A stretch of 64,000 bases of DNA. Origin: Isoetes taiwanensis (taxonomy: Eukaryota > Streptophyta > Lycopodiopsida > Isoetales > Isoetaceae). The notes under the pieces were generated by a model. The model worked only from the letters and a program-made list of their open reading frames with translations. It made no database searches and was not told the origin of the DNA. The position numbers were made by a program, and so were the translations under genes. Below are positions 9,401 to 18,993 of this stretch, piece by piece. How positions within the stretch are numbered: the first letter of the stretch is position 1; each line of letters starts with the position of its first letter. The DNA is taken from NCBI GenBank assembly GCA_021234155.1, contig JAJEKV010000051.1, positions 5,584,698 to 5,648,697 on the forward strand. The letters are read 5' to 3'.

Positions 9401-9683
9401 TTAGCCCTAGTGTGATTTCGCCCTTAAGGTAAATTAACGAGGCATGTATGAACATGTTGTCTTTAATTTAAAGGATAACTTAAATTGGGCATGTGCGAAT
9501 GCATTTCATGGAACTGTCGTTAGGTTAATTTTAACGAGAATCCTTAACTAAGTTTGGTCCGAAGGCAGGATCCAGTTAACGCTAACTTAAAGGTCAAAAT
9601 TAACTTAACCTTAACCTAACCGCGGGTGCGAAGGCACCCTAATAATAATATCCTCTTCCTCCTCCTACATAATAAAGAAATAG

Positions 9684-9909
9684 TAGGCACGGCCACATGA
9701 CCCTTTTTTGAGGTACACTCTGCCCCCTTTTTCAAATTTAGGGGGTGGAGGCCCCCACTTTAATGTGGAGGTCACATTTTCGTACCCCTTCTTTTGCCCC
9801 CCTCCCTTACCATTTCCTTGACATTTTTAGAGGTGTTCTCCTCTTTTTGAAGGCCCCCTCCTCTCCCGTATAGGGAAACGTAATAAAATGTCACATGTGG
9901 CCGTGCCTA
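9684..9909. mobile_element. small MITE with 16-bp TIRs
   Basis: TAGGCACGGCCACATG at 9684 is matched by CATGTGGCCGTGCCTA at 9894-9909, a perfect inverted repeat. The 226-bp body is non-coding, with pyrimidine runs and a GGGGGTGGAGGCCCCC palindrome. Target duplications are not clear. The superfamily is uncertain. Confidence 0.6.
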
Positions 9910-10314
9910 GTGTTCGTATGTGCTGAATTATGTGCTAGGGAACCCACCGGTCGGAGCGGGTTTCCGGCGAGAAACCGGCAGGCGGCACCGCCACTTGGAG
10001 CTAACGGCAGGCGGCAACGCCACTCGGGGCTGTGGCGCCGCCGCAAGGGGCGTTAGCCCCGAGCGGCCCCGTCGCCTGCCAGTTTCCCTCACATGGCCCA
10101 CCATTAGGTGGAAATTTCGTAGACATGCAGCAGGGGAAGAATGGCGAAGAGGATGCAGCAGCAGGGGAGGAAGATGTCGGCAATGCAGCAGCAGAGCGAT
10201 GCAGCAACAGACCTCTCCGTGTGCTTCGGCCTTCTTATAATGCAAAGGAGCCGCCCCAAACCCCTAATAGAAGCAAGCATCTACCCTGCAAAAAAGTGCC
10301 CTGCAAGCATCCGT
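9910..10314. other. GC-rich non-coding segment with palindromes
   Basis: A GC-rich island (about 9950-10090) holds repeated GGCAGGCGGCAMCGCCACT and a GGGGCGTTAGCCCC palindrome, followed by a CAG/GCA-rich part (10125-10205). ORFs in four frames overlap here, but none has a recognisable domain. It may be a transposon terminus or a captured exon. Confidence 0.3.
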
Positions 10315-10473
10315 CCTTACTACAATTTTTGTTTTCCTTCAGAGCTTCATGGCGCATCCTCTGAGCTGGGCTGGGCAAGCAGTGTTAGATTCTTGCTTTT
10401 TTCAATGAGGCTACAATACATGTTCAGAGTTCTAAGTTTATGCAGAATGCCATAGTTTATGCAAAAAATATTT

Positions 10474-10673
10474 GGGAAAAACTACAATATACCCCTAACT
10501 TTTTGCAAAATTCACAAAATACCCCTAACTTTTTAAAAATTCATGAAATGCCCCTAACTATAGGTTTTTTAGGGGCATTTTGTGAATTTTTAGGGGCATT
10601 TTGTGAATTTTTAGAAAGTTAGGGGTATTTTGTGAATTTTACAAAAAGTTAGGGGTATATTGTAGTTTTTCCC
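10474..10673. mobile_element. 200-bp foldback MITE with 9-bp target duplication
   Basis: A near-perfect palindrome. The left arm begins GGGAAAAACTACAATATACC and the right arm is its reverse complement. Each arm also repeats CACAAAATRCCCCTAA. It is flanked by AAAATATTT at 10465-10473 and 10674-10682. The paralogous site in unit B (16557-16565) has a single AAAATATTT and no insert. A 9-bp duplication with long TIRs points to a Mutator-derived MITE. Confidence 0.88.
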
Positions 10674-12050
10674 AAAATATTTTGAGCAAGCACTGCAAGT
10701 CATTGCATGATATCCTCCAGAGGCACCCATCAATAATTATCAAGCACCCTCACAACATCCTATTATTGTCATGGCCAGTAAAATAATTAAGTTCCCTCAC
10801 CCCATTTCTTTAATACGGATGCAAAGCTAAAAGAATCAAACCATGATATTCTAGCTGAACTCACACCTCATATTAGAGGACTGTAATTGAAGTAACGTAC
10901 TGCAATTGTAAGACCAACAATAGCAAAGGTAAGCATCCAATAAAAGATGTTTGGATGCAGGGTAGGAATTCTTGGATCTAAAGGCCAAGGTTTCACCTTT
11001 TTTATTTTTTCTAAAAATGCCGAAATAGCATGATGGCAATTTTTTTGTATAAGGAAAGACCTGATTGCAATTCTGGGATGGAAAGCTTGCCTACGCACAA
11101 AGCGTGGAGGCATGCTTGACAGCCAAGAATTGCAAGCAGAAGGTCTTTGGCATAACATGAAGGCAGCTTAGAAGACATCCAGGCGGATAAGACTAGCAGA
11201 ATCGTGGGTAACAATAGCAGAACAGAGTAAAAAGCTGCATAATGCAAGTAAAAATGCAGATCAATTGAGTAAAAGAACAGATCCATTGAGTAAAGGCGTA
11301 GAAGAGTCCGTTGAAGAATTTTAGTAACATTCTTTAAAAGAAACGTCGCCATGTGGCGCATCATGATTGGCTCCATGGCCTGGATGTCTTCTAAGATGCC
11401 TTTACAATAGTGAAAACATGATTCTTTTGTCTAGAGAACAGCACCCAGGATGCCCAGAATGATGCTAACGATAATATAAATAGGTTTCATGTTATTGAGA
11501 GTAAAACTGATAATCCAGGAGTTGCTTGTAACCTTTTTGATCCCTTAAACCCTAGTCCTTGCAAGTTATATCAATCTAATGGTTATCCACTGTTAGATTT
11601 GAATGTTCCATAGGTTATTGCAATAATCATTTGAATATTCCTTTTCAAAAAAATTCTATTATTTCAAAATACTCTATTCTTTGACACAGGAAAAATATGT
11701 TGCTTTTCCATAGCCACACCTTTGTTATGCCACTGCCTGGAGTTTGCACACGGATCACACTTAAATCGGCCATCAAAGTTGTTTCGAAAGCTTCAGCTGA
11801 CCTCTTCAAGAATCTACCATGCTTTTCAAATCTACAACTCTTATTAAGGAGAAAAAAAACCATCTGACTTTCGTGGATGTCAATTCTAGTATGATACTTT
11901 TCATTTTGCTGGTAAATTTTATGCCATGATGCGATTTTGCTGCTATAAAAATAGATTTGGATCTTTGGTAAATATTGATAGTTAGATTGATCGAAATCTT
12001 GTATCTGAATCAGACTATTTTCTTCAAATTATAGCCATTTTATCAATTTG

Positions 12051-14058
12051 GCTGGGGTGTCAGATTCGGGTGTTTTTTTTGTGCGTTGGAAAGCTAGAGA
12101 TGTGAGCTTTCCATTGGTGTATAATTCATACAGTTTTGTTGTGTCTATCTGGGCAGGATTTGGAGTTTACAGATTTCGGCTACCATGGCAAACCCTAGTT
12201 CGCCAGCTTCGGAAACACGTGTCAGCCAAGAAAGTGGTAGGTGGTGCTTCTGCTTCTTCTTTTGCGCGTGATATGAATTCTCCTTTGCTGCTTCTTAATT
12301 TATCCAATAATTCTCGCCTCAATCCTCTTGCTTTTGACCCTTCTCTTCTTGATATGAGTACAAGCTTACAGCACTTTTCCCCTCTTTCTAAATCTGCACC
12401 TTTGTCTACTTCTCAAGTAGAGACCACTGTAAATACTTCTACTATTGCTTTTGCTTCTTGTTTGTCTACTTCTGCTGGGAGTGTGTCTGCTCCTTCTGCT
12501 CCTTGGGGTCCTTCTGATGTTGTGGCTAGGACGCCTTCTACACGATTTAGCGATTGGATCAAATGTGATTTGACATCCAGTGTGCAATGTGCTCGTGTAT
12601 GTGCTGCATTGAATATTATGGTACAGAATAACAAGAAAGAATTGAGCTCATATTTAAATGAGTTAAAAGCACAAGATGATCGTATGGATGTTCAGTTGCC
12701 TCCTGAAGGTGTATTCTATGAGACACAGCAGTGTTCAAATGCTTTTACACAGGCTGGCCTACCAGTTGTCGGAATTGATCATAATGCTCATTTGCAGTGT
12801 ATTCAAAACCTTGTGTCTCATGCAGTTGTTTGCCATTTCACTGGACAGTTTTTGGATCTCAAGAGAGTTGGATTCTGGCTAAAACATCACCTTCAGAGAC
12901 TGGGTCTTTCTCACTATGCGTCTCTAAAAGTTTTGGATAAGGATAATAATTTCTTCCTGGTCATGTTTGACTCTTCAGTTGTAGTTGACAGGCTTGTGGA
13001 GCGTGGTGTTGATCCTCTTTTGGGACATTATCTTCTATATCAGGTGTATTCTCCTGGATTCTTGCCAAGCAAGTCTGGTGCATTGCGCATGCCTTGTTGG
13101 CTTGCCTTAGAGGATTTTCCACTAGAACTGCAAGTGTCTGATTTTATGATTGCTATTGCCAATGGATTGGGTATGCATCTTGCCCATTCTATTGTTAATG
13201 GTCCTCGAATTTGTGTATCTCTTCCTACTTGTGTCTCTATTCCCCAGTCAGTAGTGGTCAAAAGTGGCCCTCTTTTTTTCAAGTACAAACTACGTCTGCT
13301 TAATGGACATGAGCTTGCCAAGATGTTTCCCAATGTTGAGGCTTTCGCTACTTACAGGTCTAGGCATACTTTTGTCTCTACCTCCCCAATTGCTCCTATC
13401 CCCTGCCACATAGCAGCCACTTCACTTGAGTGTTGTGTTGTATCATCTTCTTCCCCATCTGCCTCTGCACTAGTTAATCCATCAGTATTACCAGCTCGTG
13501 TGCCTTCTTCTCTAGCTATTTCTGCACCATCGCCTTCTTTAAGTGCATCTCCATCTCAGCCTATATCAATAGACCCTCTTAATGAGGATCAACACTCTCG
13601 TCTTCTGGACATTGCTCACAAGCAAGAATTATTGGAAGAAGGATGGTCTACTCCACGCTTGAAGAAGCTTGCACGTCACAAAAATAGCTCGGCTCCTCAA
13701 TCTGCGTTAGTCCACTCTGTAGCGCCAGTATCTGCTACGATTGTTACAGTGGATGTCCCTGATTCAGTGGCATTGAGACACCAGGGAGCAGATCAAGTTG
13801 CTGTTAATGAGTCAATGGATGTGGAAGTTCGACCTAGTTAAAGTAACTTTTCTATAAATGTGATTATATATTATTCTTCTCTTTGTAGGAGAGGAAAATA
13901 GTGTGGTCTGCATTATACTGTTCATGCTTAGATGGGTAACCCTGCTCAGTTGGATCTGATTGTCCACTGGGTTTTTTATTCCTGTCACTGCATTGTATTA
14001 TGTATTATGATGGAGTGTTATTAATAAAGTTTGACGTCCTTCAAAAAAAGAATTTTTT
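12051..14058 (+). mobile_element. LINE insertion carrying ORF1 without ORF2, 13-bp target duplication
   Basis: TTTTATCAATTTG flanks the insert at 12038-12050 and 14059-14071; units B to D have one copy and no insert. The 3' end has AATAAA near 14020 and TTTGACGTCCTTCAAAAAAA, typical of plant L1-type LINE ends. The only ORF is an ORF1-like gene. The reverse transcriptase/endonuclease ORF is missing: only about 200 bp separates the ORF1 stop from the tail. This is either an internally deleted LINE or a retroposed ORF1 transcript. Confidence 0.85.
12273..13841 (+). CDS. LINE ORF1-like protein with DUF4283-type domain
   Basis: From ATG 12273 the frame is open for 522 codons. The same frame is open upstream to 12048, but without an ATG. 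An alternative LINE-like start (MANPSSPASETRV) at 12185 lies in another frame, suggesting a small frameshift. Residues 1-130 are Ser/Thr/Pro-rich. Residues 183-320 (VVCHFTGQFLDLKR, LVMFDSSVVVDRLV, LPSKSGALRMPCWLALEDFP) fit the DUF4283 RNA-binding-like domain of plant LINE ORF1 proteins. A second low-complexity Ser/Pro region follows, with a charged C-terminus. No CCHC knuckle was seen. Such proteins coat LINE RNA. The uninterrupted frame implies a young insertion. Confidence 0.75.
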   Translation: MNSPLLLLNLSNNSRLNPLAFDPSLLDMSTSLQHFSPLSKSAPLSTSQVETTVNTSTIAFASCLSTSAGSVSAPSAPWGPSDVVARTPSTRFSDWIKCDLTSSVQCARVCAALNIMVQNNKKELSSYLNELKAQDDRMDVQLPPEGVFYETQQCSNAFTQAGLPVVGIDHNAHLQCIQNLVSHAVVCHFTGQFLDLKRVGFWLKHHLQRLGLSHYASLKVLDKDNNFFLVMFDSSVVVDRLVERGVDPLLGHYLLYQVYSPGFLPSKSGALRMPCWLALEDFPLELQVSDFMIAIANGLGMHLAHSIVNGPRICVSLPTCVSIPQSVVVKSGPLFFKYKLRLLNGHELAKMFPNVEAFATYRSRHTFVSTSPIAPIPCHIAATSLECCVVSSSSPSASALVNPSVLPARVPSSLAISAPSPSLSASPSQPISIDPLNEDQHSRLLDIAHKQELLEEGWSTPRLKKLARHKNSSAPQSALVHSVAPVSATIVTVDVPDSVALRHQGADQVAVNESMDVEVRPS

Positions 14059-14720
14059 TTTTATCAATTTGCTTCTAATTATTTGATCATTCTTTTGTTA
14101 GGATAGTTGAAAAACTTGCTTGACCTGGGTTTATGGAAGGTCAACCCTCTCCTCATCTAGCCGCCTCGAGATTTATATCTCATAATCCCCTCGAGGGAAG
14201 GGTTAACCCTCTTTGTTTAGGTAAATAAGAGCAACATAGCCAGAAATGATAATGCTAATGCTAATGCTGCCTGAAAGCGAGATGACAATGTCAAAAGGAT
14301 TCCTAAGTCAAGAATCTACAATTGGACTGAGCAACAATTATATATAATTCTTGCAATAGTATAGTGGAAGACACTCTTCGATTTGTGTTTGCAAATAATG
14401 TTTCTCCAAATCTAGTTACTCGGGCATCAATAGGTCCAAATGAGCTAAGAGTTATAGTGATTGACCATTCTAAGCACCTTAGTAAATGGAAAACCTCGTA
14501 ACTAAACTATTATTGAATATTTTGTCAGAGGATCCTTGGACTATAAGAAATTGAAGCAGTGATCTTCTAGATAATTCGAGACATTGCATCTTTCTTAATT
14601 TCAATCTTTGGGGCATTTGGGGATAATTTCTCTTCATTCTTTGTGCTAGTAAATTAATTATGGAGAAGTTGGTTTTAAGGGAGGTGGATATTTCACAGGC
14701 GAGTTCATTTTGTATCAATA

Positions 14721-14770
14721 CTAGAAAAGAGGCCGCCCGTCCTTTCTTTTGCACTGAATCCTCGGCCTAC
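14721..14770. repeat. hairpin module, copy 3 (unit A)
   Basis: CTAGAAAAGAGGCCGCCC, then CCTTTCTTTTGC and CCTCGGCC: the same arrangement as at 3671, but with a shorter GC stem. Copies 4 and 5 lie in units B and C (18594 and 21381). Confidence 0.5.
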
Positions 14771-15115
14771 TTGGACAAATGCAGTCATCTCTCCATACCC
14801 ATGTTTCTCAATATTCAAAGTCCAACACCCCTAAGTACAACACCCCTATATGTTCAAAGAAGTCTCAATTATCCAAAGTACAACACTCCCATATGTTCAA
14901 GGAAGTTAGCCATCCTACTCAGCATCCAATGCGCTGTGTTCATCATGGAATTATTGTTGCATTGTTTGACCATCATATGCGTGGCAATTTTTGTGTCAAT
15001 GCCATTTGAGTGGATATGTTGCGTTATTTGGATACCACCATAGGGCCAAGACTATATTTCTGTTCAGTTGTGTCTATCATGTAAATAACTTACGCCTCAC
15101 ATATGTAACAGTTTG

Positions 15116-15963
15116 CTGTTCAGGGCCTTGGTTGAACCGGTCCTCCTCTATGGGGCAGAAGTGTGGGGGCCAGTGATATCCCTCACCACTTGGAACGATC
15201 TAGAGCAGGTACAGAAGGCCTTCTTGGCCCGGGCACTGGGAGTGAAGTCCACGGTCCCATATCAGATCTTGCTCCAGGAGACAGGCTTCCTTCCATTACA
15301 GAGGGCTGCGCTGGAACGTCACATTATTTACTTCCAGAAGGTGGTGGCTATGGATGAAGCCCGGCTGCCCAACCTTGCTTTGGCAGTGGCGATGGGCCCG
15401 CAGCGACTCAAAGCCTGCTGAAAGACAAGCAAGCCCAGTGGTTCTCGCTATGGAATGTGCATGCACACAGATGTGGACCAGTGCATACACCGAAGGAACG
15501 CGCTGCCTTGAAGCAGTACTTGGATGCTTGCTTCATGGCCAAGCTTTGGGATGCAGAGGCCCTGTCACATGTCAAGGTGGCAAATTATCGACAGCAGGTT
15601 AATCCCATGCTCACGAGGGGCCCACACCACTACCTGCGCACCCATCTACCCATGAAAAAGCGCAGGGTGATTGCTTCCATTCGCACAGGTGCACACCACC
15701 TCCGCATTGAGACAGGGAGATGGATTCGAGAGCCCCGTGAGGACAGAGCCTGTCAGTGCTGTCAACAGGGCGCCATTGAGGATGAAAGTCACGCCCTCCA
15801 GGCATGTCCGGCGTACCAGCATATCCGGGCTCGGTATGCTCGGTTAGTTGTGCCCCATCAGGCCTTGCATGAGCTACTGAGCACGACCTCTGTAGGTTTG
15901 TTGGGATCGTACCTCCGGGAGGTAATGGATACGCGGACTCAGTTATGCCCCCCTGTCCGACAT
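15116..15963 (+). pseudogene. LINE ORF2 C-terminal fragment
   Basis: The first frame reads FRALVEPVLLYGAEVWGP and continues through WNDLEQVQKAFLARALGVKS, the post-RT region of LINE ORF2. After a stop at 15419 a second frame (from 15457) reads LRIETGRWIREPREDRACQC, then CCQQGAIEDESHALQACP, a Cys/His knuckle near the end of many LINE ORF2 proteins, and stops at 15964. The RT catalytic core is absent. A second, more decayed relative lies at 33735-34790. Confidence 0.82.
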
Positions 15964-16159
15964 TAACCTCAGCTGTACTTGTGATTATGTATATAACTAT
16001 GCAGTATGTCAGCATCCTTATTGCTACTAAGGTTTTTCCCCCGAAAACCCTTCGGGGCGGGGGTTTTTTAATCCTACGCCTGCTGCTCTCTCTTTGTACT
16101 TGGGTCCCATAGGCCAGTTGGTCTCCGTGGACGATAAAATCATATTCTATTCTATTCTA
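15116..16159 (+). mobile_element. 5'-truncated LINE with (TTCTA)n tail
   Basis: Units C and D read CAGTTTGTTCTATTG at this site, or a close variant. Unit A breaks after GTTTG (15115), and the sequence resumes at TTCTATTG (16160) after a tail of TTCTA repeats. The insert holds the ORF2 C-terminus and a 3' UTR with a CCCCGAAAACCCTTCGGGGC hairpin near 16040. No target duplication was found; instead the tail repeat matches the target, consistent with tail-primed integration. Confidence 0.8.
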
Positions 16160-18993
16160 TTCTATTGTAAATAAATATCTTCACTTTTTCGCAATACCTT
16201 CGAATTCTGAACCCGTACTGGCTTAATCCATGGGACGAAATGAAAGACAATGTCAATGACCCAAAATCGTTGCTTTATAGACTCTCTGGATGGATCCAAT
16301 TTCAGGGTTGAATTTGGCTCCCAAATTCGTATCAAAAACTTCTGAAACAACCAAAGTGGACACAGACTATAAAGAGGTTTCCATGGTCATTGGAAATTTC
16401 AATCATCCTTACTACAATTTTTGTTTTCCTCCAGAGCTTCATGGCGCATCCTCTGAGCTGGGCTGGGCAAGCAGGGTTAGATTTTTACTTTTTTCAATGA
16501 GGCTACAATACATGTTCAGAGTTCTAAGTTTATGCAGAATGCCATAGTTTATGCGAAAAATATTTTAAGCAAGCACTGCAAGTCATTGCATGATATCCTC
16601 CAGATGCACCCATCAATAATTATCAAGCACCCTCACAACGTCCTGTTATTGTCATGGCCAGTAAAATAATTAAGTTCCCTCACCCCATTTCTTTAATATG
16701 GATGCAAAGCTAAAAGAACCAAACTTTGATATTCTAGCTGGACTATTCTAGCTGAACTGACACCTCGTATTAGAGGACTGTAATTGAAGTAACGTGCTGC
16801 AATTGTAAGACCAACAATAGCAAAGGTAAGCATCCAATAAAAGATGTTTGGATGCAGGGTAGGAATTCTTGGATCTAAAGGCCAAGGTTTCACCTTTTTT
16901 ATTTTTTTGCTAAAAATGCCGAAATAGCATGACGACAATTTTTTTGTATAAGGAAAGACCTGATTGCGATTCAGGGATGGAAAGCTTGCCTACGTGCGAA
17001 GCGCGGAGGCATGCTTGACAGCCAAGAATTGCAAGCAGAAGGTTTTTGGCATAACGTGAAGGCAGCTTAGAAGACATCCAGGCGGATAAGACTAGCAGAA
17101 TCGTGGGTAACAGTAGTAGAATCAGAATAAAAAGCTGCATAATGCAAGTAAAAATGTAGATCAATTGAGTAAAAAAACAGATCCATTGAGTAAAAGCGTA
17201 GAAGAGTCCGTTGAAGAATTTTAGTAACATTCTTTAAAAGAAACGTCACCACGTGGCGCATCGTGGTTGGCTCCGTGGCCTGGATATCTTCTAAGATGCC
17301 TTTACAGTAGTGAAAACATGATTTTTTTGTCTAGAGAATAGCACCCAGGATGCCCAGAATGATGCTAACGATAATGTAAATAGGTTTCATGTTATTGAGA
17401 GTAAAACTGATAATCCAGGAGTTGCTTGTAATCTTTTTGATCCCTTAAACCCTAGTCCTTGCAAGTTATATCAATCTAATGGTTATCCACTGTTAGATTT
17501 GAATGTTCCATAGATTATTGCAATAATCATTTGAATATTCTTTTCAAAAAAATTCTATTCTTTCAAAATACTCTATTCTTTGACACAAAAAATATGTTGC
17601 TTTTCCATAGCCACACCTTTGTTATGCCACTGCCTGGAGTTTGCACACGGATCACACTTAAATCGGTCATCCAAGTTGTTTCGAAAGCTTCAGCTCCTCT
17701 TCAAGAATCTACCATGCTTTTCAAATCTACAACTCTTATTAAGGAAAAAAAACTATCTGACTTTCGTGGATGCCAATTCTAGTATGATACTTTTCATTTT
17801 GCTGGTAAATTTTATGCCATGATGCGATTTTGCTACTATAAAAATAGATTTGGATCTTTTGTAAATATTGGTAGTTAGACTGATCGAAATCTTGTATCTA
17901 AATCAGACTATTTTCTTCAAATTATAGCCATTTTATCAATCTGCTTCTAATTATTTGATCATTCTTTTGTTAGGATAGTTGAAAAACTTGCTTGGCCTGG
18001 GTTTATGGAAGGTCAACCCTCTCTCCATCTAGCCGCCTCGAGATTTATATCTCATAATCCCCTCGAGGGAAGGGTTAACCTCCTCTTTTTTTAGGTAAAT
18101 AAGAGTAAAATAGCCAGGAATGATAATGCTAATACTAATGCGGCCTGAAAGCAAGATGACAATGTCAAACGGATTCCTAAGTCAGGAATCTACGATTGGA
18201 TTGAGCAACAATTATATATAATTCTTGCAGTAGTATAGTGGAAGACACTCTTCGATTTGTGTTTGCAAATAATGTTTCTCCAAATCTAGTTACTCGGGCA
18301 TCAATAGGGCCAAATGAGCTTAGAGTTATAGTGATTGACCATTCCAAGCACCTTAGTAAATGGAAAACCTCGTAACTAAACTATTATTGAATATTTTGTC
18401 AGAGGATCCTTGGACCATAAGAAATTGAAGCAGTGATCTTCTAGATACTTCGAGACATTGCATCTTTCTTAATTTCAATCTTTGGGGCATTTGGGGATAA
18501 TTTCTCTCATTCTTTGTGCTAGTAAATTAATTATGGAGAAGTTGGTTTTAAGGGAGGTGGATATTTCATAGGCGAGTTCATTTTATATCAATACTAGAAA
18601 AGAGGCCGCCCTAACGACCTCCTTTCTTTTGCACTGAATCCTCGGCCTACTTGACAAATGCACTCATCTCTCCGTACCCATGATTCTCAATATTCAAAGT
18701 GCAACACCCCTAAGTACAAGACCCCTATATGTTCAAAGAAGCCAATTATCCAAAGTACCAACACTCCTATATGTTCAAGAAAGTTAGCCATCCTACTCAG
18801 CATCCAATGCGTTGTGTTCATCATAGAATTATTGTTGCATTGTTTGACCATCATATGCGTGGCAATTTTTGTGTCAATGTTATTTGAGTGGATATGTTGC
18901 GTTATTTGGGTCCCACCATAGGGCCAAGACTATATTTCTGTTCACTTGTGTCTATCATGTAAATAACTTACGCCTCACATATGTAACAATTTG
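16160..18993. repeat. 2.8-kb tandem repeat, unit B
   Basis: A full-length unit of 2834 bp. It begins TTCTATTGTAAATAAATATC and ends in ATATGTAACAATTTG. It contains single-copy (empty) sites for the MITE (16557-16565) and the LINE (near 17931). The paired motif GGTCAACCCTCTCTCC and AGGGTTAACC with inner CCTCGAG and CTCGAGG (18010-18080) is palindromic. No functional ORF was seen. Confidence 0.85.
18594..18650. repeat. hairpin module, copy 4 (unit B)
   Basis: CTAGAAAAGAGGCCGCCC, CTAACGACCTCCTTTC and TTTTGC, then CCTCGGCC. The AGAGG and CCTCC arms can pair. Confidence 0.5.

Larger units (their letters stand above)
1515..9423. mobile_element. inner TIR element with TTA target duplication, carrying captured gene and satellite DNA
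   Basis: The left end GGCCGAAATCACATTAGGGC begins at 1515. The right end, read on the minus strand from 9423, is GGGCGAAATCACACTAGGGC. Both are flanked by TTA (1512-1514 and 9424-9426), and inverted similarity reappears further inside as TTTAGGCRCCC. The element is therefore a second TWA-type TIR element inserted into the outer one. It is unusually long (7.9 kb) and has no recognisable transposase. Its cargo is an FKBP-type gene fragment, pyrimidine tracts, SINEs and a heat-shock-element-bearing satellite. Some cargo may have arrived by later nested insertion rather than capture. Confidence 0.58.
1076..9639. mobile_element. outer TIR element with TAA target duplication (PIF/Harbinger-type), split by a later insertion
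   Basis: The left end reads GGGTACCTTTGCACTCGCC at 1076 and the right end, on the other strand, reads GGGTGCCTTCGCACCCGCG from 9639. The similarity continues through GTTARGTTAA. Both ends are flanked by TAA (1073-1075 and 9640-9642). A 3-bp TWA duplication with GGG-start TIRs is the hallmark of PIF/Harbinger and Tourist-like elements. Only about 440 bp on the left and 215 bp on the right belong to it; both parts are AT-rich and full of GTTAAGTTA motifs. The rest is a second element nested at 1515-9423. No transposase was seen. Confidence 0.62.
10315..15115. repeat. 2.8-kb tandem repeat, unit A (interrupted by two insertions)
   Basis: Unit A matches units B, C and D from CCTTACTACAATTTTTGTTTTCC onward and lacks their first 150-250 bp. 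It is interrupted by a foldback MITE (10474-10673) and a LINE (12051-14058); both are absent from the other units. On the minus strand the units share membrane-protein-like reading frames (for example IFYWMLTFAIVGLTIA). The plus strand has a short open stretch with FANNVSPNLVTRASIGPNEL. I do not recognise either. Frames are broken differently in each copy, so none is likely to be functional. Confidence 0.85.

Noticed and set aside
14660-15043. 127-codon ORF in repeat unit A
   Set aside because: The same region in units B and C is broken differently, with no domain; not a conserved gene.
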